64,000 nt of DNA from Amphiura filiformis. Taxonomy: Eukaryota > Echinodermata > Ophiuroidea > Amphilepidida > Amphiuridae. The stretch lies in contig NC_092631.1 in assembly GCF_039555335.1 (NCBI RefSeq), forward strand, positions 4,679,501-4,743,500, written 5' to 3'. The position numbers and the translations under genes are program-made. Position 1 is the first letter of the stretch. Each line of letters opens with the position of its first letter. This document shows, piece after piece, positions 60,324-64,000 of the stretch. The notes beneath the pieces were generated by a model. That model had not been told where the DNA came from, did no database searches, and saw only the letters and a list, made by a program, of their open reading frames with translations.

Positions 60324-60889
60324 CTAAAGGATAAACAAAAGAAGAACGAAAAAAATACAGTGAACTTTTCATTCAGGTGATACAACATTTTCAAAAAATG
60401 TTAGCCGATCCAAAATCCAAGATGGCCGCCATTTTAAAGATAGCCGCCCCTAAATTACAAATATCAATACAACAAAGGATTAAAAGATCACACAAGCACC
60501 AAAATTTGCATTAGCCACTTGAAATTCTAAGATGACTGCCATTTTTAGCATGCCACCAATAAATGATAAATATTAATAGCCACCATATTATAATTATCAA
60601 GCGTCTAATGTTAGTATCCTTATAAGGGATTCAAAAGAAGGCTAACTTCAAATTTTGGTGCATGTATGATCTTTTATCCTTTGTAACATTGATATCATTG
60701 TAATTTAGGGGCGGCCATCCTAAAACTCGCGGCCATCTTGAATTTTGAATTGGACCAAGTTGGACCAATTGGACCAACGTGTCTGGTCATTTGATCCCTT
60801 GTAGCCTAATGACATTAATATTTTTTGTGATTTAGTGTCGGCCATAATGGCGTCCATCTTTGATTTTAAATGTTACCAAAATAAGTAGA

Positions 60890-60942
60890 AACATTCCATA
60901 ATGGTAGAATGAATGAATGAATGATCGATCGATCGATCGATA

Positions 60943-60973
<31 letters not shown>

Positions 60974-60976
60974 AAG
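60890..60976 (+). repeat. Microsatellite GAAT / GATC / CAAT
   Basis: Short GAAT, GATC and CAAT runs next to P2 exon 1. The CAAT part corresponds to 16069-16092 beside P1 exon 1. Confidence 0.8.
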
Positions 60977-61008
60977 ATATTAATGAGTTGTATTTAATGT
61001 GCACATAC

Positions 61009-61078
61009 CACTGTAGTTAATGTAGAACACTACCAATAGAATAACGGCTCCGTACGTCTTCGATTTGACGACGAACAT
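61009..61078 (-). CDS. Gene P2, exon 1: start codon and signal peptide
   Basis: The ATG at 61078-61076 opens MFVVKSKTYGAVILLVVFYI followed by NYS, a 23-residue secretory leader. The donor is AGTG|GTATGT (phase 1). An acceptor, GTTTTTACAG, lies about 20 bp upstream, implying a non-coding first exon further 5'. It is paralogous to 16142-16211. Confidence 0.87.
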
Positions 61079-61425
61079 TTTCGTATGTTGAGAGTACCTG
61101 TAAAAACAATCAAGTTACATTATTATTTTATTGCATTGGCTAACAGGGCTCGAATTAAGCACTAGGCCTTATCTTTGGTAAGGCAATATGCGTCGGGCAA
61201 GTTATAACACAGTCATTACTTGCCCGTATGTCAAGTTGTAAATTGAGCCTCTTCATTAACTAGCAAAATCAACCGTAACAAAAAAGTGAAATTTTTGTGC
61301 AGAAATACACATTGATTATAAAGCAGCAATAATGTTATAATTCAATCCGGTCTAGTTGAAATGTTATTGTCAAATTGTTTGACCTTTTTATCTACGGTAA
61401 TCATTTGACTGGTGTATTACTCACT

Positions 61426-61718
61426 TTAACCCTAAGCCGCAAGGGCTTTTTGGCGACGGGAAGGGAAAGAAAGATAGGAATAAAGAGAGAAAACAAAGAA
61501 AGAAGTTTTTTGCTCTGGGTGGGATTCGAACCTGAGACCACTCGCGTGCCAAGCACTGAATCGGCGAAACTTTGCCACGGGTCTTGGGCTTCGCTGGCCA
61601 GCAAAACCGTGCCTATACATCACTTAACGTGATTGCGTCATCACACCACGTGGGATGCACGCAAGAACAGCGAATATATCAAGTAGTATGTTGTAGTATT
61701 CAGGCGTGTAAGGGTTAA
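61426..61718 (-). mobile_element. TTAA-flanked element with tRNA-like B box, copy c
   Basis: The ends are TTAACCCTAAGCC and the complement of TTAACCCTTACACG. On the minus strand it has GGTTCGAATCCCACCCAGAG, like copy a. It lies in the upstream region of P2. Confidence 0.72.
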
Positions 61719-62029
61719 GTGAGCCCTGGCCCACGATATCGAGGAGGGCGTGTAATTTTTGTTTCTAATATTTGTGAAGTAAGCGTTAAGTTTATGTAAA
61801 CCATGTATGCAGCTCTTTTGTTAAATGAAAAATAAATAACATTTAATGAATTAAAAAACACTAGTATTTGTAGGTGAAATATCAGGAAGCTCAAGAATGT
61901 ATACATTTTAAAATGTATACATAAAAAGAAGAAAATGTGTAAATTTACTCCATGTTGATTCACTACAGTCTGTTTCACCCTAAGGCTCCTCAGGTAAATG
62001 AGAGAGCAATATTACAGAAAAACACATTA

Positions 62030-62695
62030 AGGGATCTAGAATGAGCGTTTATGACGTTTCGACAGTATTTTTTGTGGGATATGAGAGCACCTCAGACGTA
62101 TCGAATTGCATTCTGAATACGAAGCATGTCTTTCCGATATCAAATAATTTTCATTTTTTGAAATTCACGATATAATGCAAATTTTATGACAAATTATTAA
62201 AATTTGATATTTTTCAAATTTTTGATATAGAACAGTCCTCGAAATAAATTTTATAAATCTAATGATATATTCTTAAAGTGTATGTAGCTGGGAGGAAAAG
62301 CCGACGATCAATTGAAAATTTTGACCTTTTATATTGAAGATATGGATTTGTTTCCCCAAAAGACCTATTTTTTTTGGTGTTTTGGGGAAAAAAATCCATA
62401 TCTTTAATACGAAAGGTCAAAATTTTCAATTGATCGTCGGCTGTTCATCCCACCTACATACACTTTAAGTATAAATCATCAGATTTATAAAGTTTACTTC
62501 AAGTACTGTTAGATATCAAAAATATCAATTTTAATGATTTGCCATAAAATGTGTATTACATTGCGAATTTCAAAAAATCAAAATTATTTGATAACAGAAG
62601 GACATTTTTCGTATTCAGAAGCCAATTCGATATGTCTGATGCTCTAATGTCCCACAATAAATACTGTCCAAACGTTCATACCCCTTCCTTAAGCA
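62030..62695. mobile_element. Long foldback element (about 665 bp)
   Basis: Two arms of about 320 bp are complementary around 62370. The inner arms read AAAATTTTGACCTTTTATAT and its relatives, and CAATTGAAAATTTTGACC occurs inverted. Related single arms occur at 4140-4230 and 16270-16440. There is no coding frame. Confidence 0.85.
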
Positions 62696-63011
62696 CCAAA
62701 AAGGTGGAGGGTGCACTTAAAACCACATAAAAAAGGAATTATATCAAAGTTGGTATAAAATGGTCTATTCTAAAACATTCTAACTCATATTCAAATGCTT
62801 CCAAACGCTGTCAACTCTGCTTACGGGAAAAATATTTCATTATTACAGCCGATAAATCCACCACGTTGAACAGCAGATCTGAACTAATTAGTAAATGCCG
62901 TCATGCTAATAAGTATCTTCTTAATGCCTTTTGAACTTTATTTGGCTCAAGTATTTTAATTGATATGACTTTTATGATCAATCAATTTTATTATCTGTTA
63001 TAATACTTTTG

Positions 63012-64000
63012 ACTTTAGAACAGTGGTAAAGCTCTGGACCGGTAATCCAGCGACCGGGGTTCAATCCCCGCTGAGTCCTGATTTTTTCTCTCTCAATATT
63101 TTCATATGCCAGTTTGCTCGAGCCCCAATCACGCCATTTAAATTATAATTTCTCGAGCTTGCATCATTTATTTCCGATCCTCGCATATATTAATTTGTGT
63201 TTCGCATTGTCTTACGCCCTGCTAGGGTGAAGCATATAGGCCGCCTCCTTCTTCATTATTTAATATATAATTGGCCGCTGAGACACAATGAGAGAGTTAT
63301 CATGGGGACTTAAGTTGAGATTGCCCGAGTGCCGACTGTGAACTCAGGTAGAACAGTGGTAAAGCTCTGGACCGGTAATCCAGCGACCGGGGTTCAATCC
63401 CCGCTGAGTCCTGATTTTTTCTCTCTCAATATTTTCATATGCCAGTTTGCTCGAGCCCCAATCACGCCATTTAAATTATAATTTCTCGAGCTTGCATCAT
63501 TTATTTCCGATCCTCGCATATATTAATTTGTGTTTCGCATTGTCTTACGCCCTGCTAGGGTGAAGCATATAGGCCGCCTCCTTCTTCATTAATTAATATA
63601 TAATTGGCCGCTGAGACACAATGAGAGAGTTATCATGGGGACTTAAGTTGAGATTGCCCGAGTGCCGACTGTGAACTCAGGTAGAACAGTGGTACGGCGT
63701 AAAGCTCTGGACCGGTAATCCAGCGACCGGGGTTCAATCCCCGCTGAGTCCTGATTTTTTCTCTCAATATTTTCATATGCCAGTTTGCTCGAGCCCCAAT
63801 CACGCCATTTAAATTATAATTTCTCGAGCTTGCATCATTTATTTCCGATCCTCGCATATATTAATTTGTGTTTCGCATTGTCTTACGCCCTGCTAGGGTG
63901 AAGCATATAGGCCGTCTCCTTCTTCATTATTTAATATATAATTGGCTGCTGAGACACAATGAGAGAGTTATCATGGGGACTTAAGTTATCTGATGCCGAC
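63012..64000 (+). repeat. Tandem array of ~333-bp units, each starting with a tRNA-like sequence
   Basis: Three consecutive units are nearly identical (starts near 63012, 63341 and 63674). The first begins part-way through the tRNA-like part. The spacer is about 260 bp and contains GCCCTGCTAGGGTGAAGCAT and GCCGCTGAGACACAATGAG. The array probably reaches the window end, although the last bases diverge. Confidence 0.92.
63341..63411 (+). tRNA. tRNA-like sequence (middle unit), probably a pseudo-tRNA
   Basis: A 7-bp acceptor with one mismatch (AACTCAG/CTGAGTC) and a 5-bp anticodon stem (CTGGA/TCCAG) with loop CCGGTAA (anticodon GGT if functional) can be drawn. The T stem CGGGG/CCCCG has only six loop bases. 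The D arm does not pair well and position 33 is C instead of T, so a working tRNA is unlikely. A box (TAGAACAGTGGTA) and B box (GGTTCAATCC) are kept. Unit 3 (63674-63750) has a 7-bp insertion in the D arm; unit 1 (63017-63077) lacks the acceptor 5' strand. Confidence 0.45.

Overview
The window is animal nuclear DNA, AT-rich and repeat-rich, with short exons separated by long introns. The domains point to a metazoan: complement-control (CCP/sushi) modules, a calcium-binding EGF module, a HYR module, ephrin-receptor-like cysteine modules, many non-LTR retrotransposon fragments and many palindromic MITEs. A marine invertebrate deuterostome such as an echinoderm or hemichordate is a reasonable guess, but nothing here proves the species. 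No bacterial or organellar features were seen.

Genes. Both recognisable host genes are on the minus strand. Gene P1 begins at 16211 (signal peptide), continues with a 9-residue linker exon (14159-14185) and a calcium-binding EGF exon (11430-11567), and then I lose it. Gene P2 begins at 61078 with a near-identical signal-peptide exon and a short linker exon (60288-60323). It continues through a CCP exon (55543-55722), half a HYR domain (54544-54638), a Thr/Pro-rich repeat fused to a partial CCP (51842-52722), five CCP exons (51216 to 47813), a conserved domain here called X (46604-47215) and four ephrin-receptor-like exons (45602 to 42550). Nearly all exons are phase 1-1, which is typical of shuffled extracellular modules. 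The order CCP - X - ephrin-like resembles SVEP1-type proteins, so P2 is probably a large secreted or matrix adhesion protein.

Duplication. A block of about 6.02 kb holding one CCP, X and four ephrin-like exons is tandemly duplicated (copy A about 35966-41987, copy B about 41988-48005). Copy B is open in every exon; copy A has frameshifts in two exons and loses the start of its CCP exon. Further downstream come three more CCP exons (35965 to 34166) and a second X domain (33119-33625). No 3' end of P2 was found.

Mobile DNA. 1-2675 is a decayed APE-type LINE. 13090-14035 is a fragment with a restriction-like endonuclease. 25806-27785 is a 5'-truncated LINE with an intact 446-codon RT frame. 36708-37615 (repeated at 42731-43637) is a CR1-like 3' fragment. 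57480-58610 is a badly broken LINE RT. At least fifteen palindromic MITEs or foldback elements, a TTAA-flanked family with a tRNA-like B box (four copies), a tRNA-headed SINE with a LINE-like tail, an LTR-like repeat pair (27920-30183) and a tandem array of tRNA-like units (63012-64000) fill most of the remainder. 16.5-25 kb holds no gene I can support.
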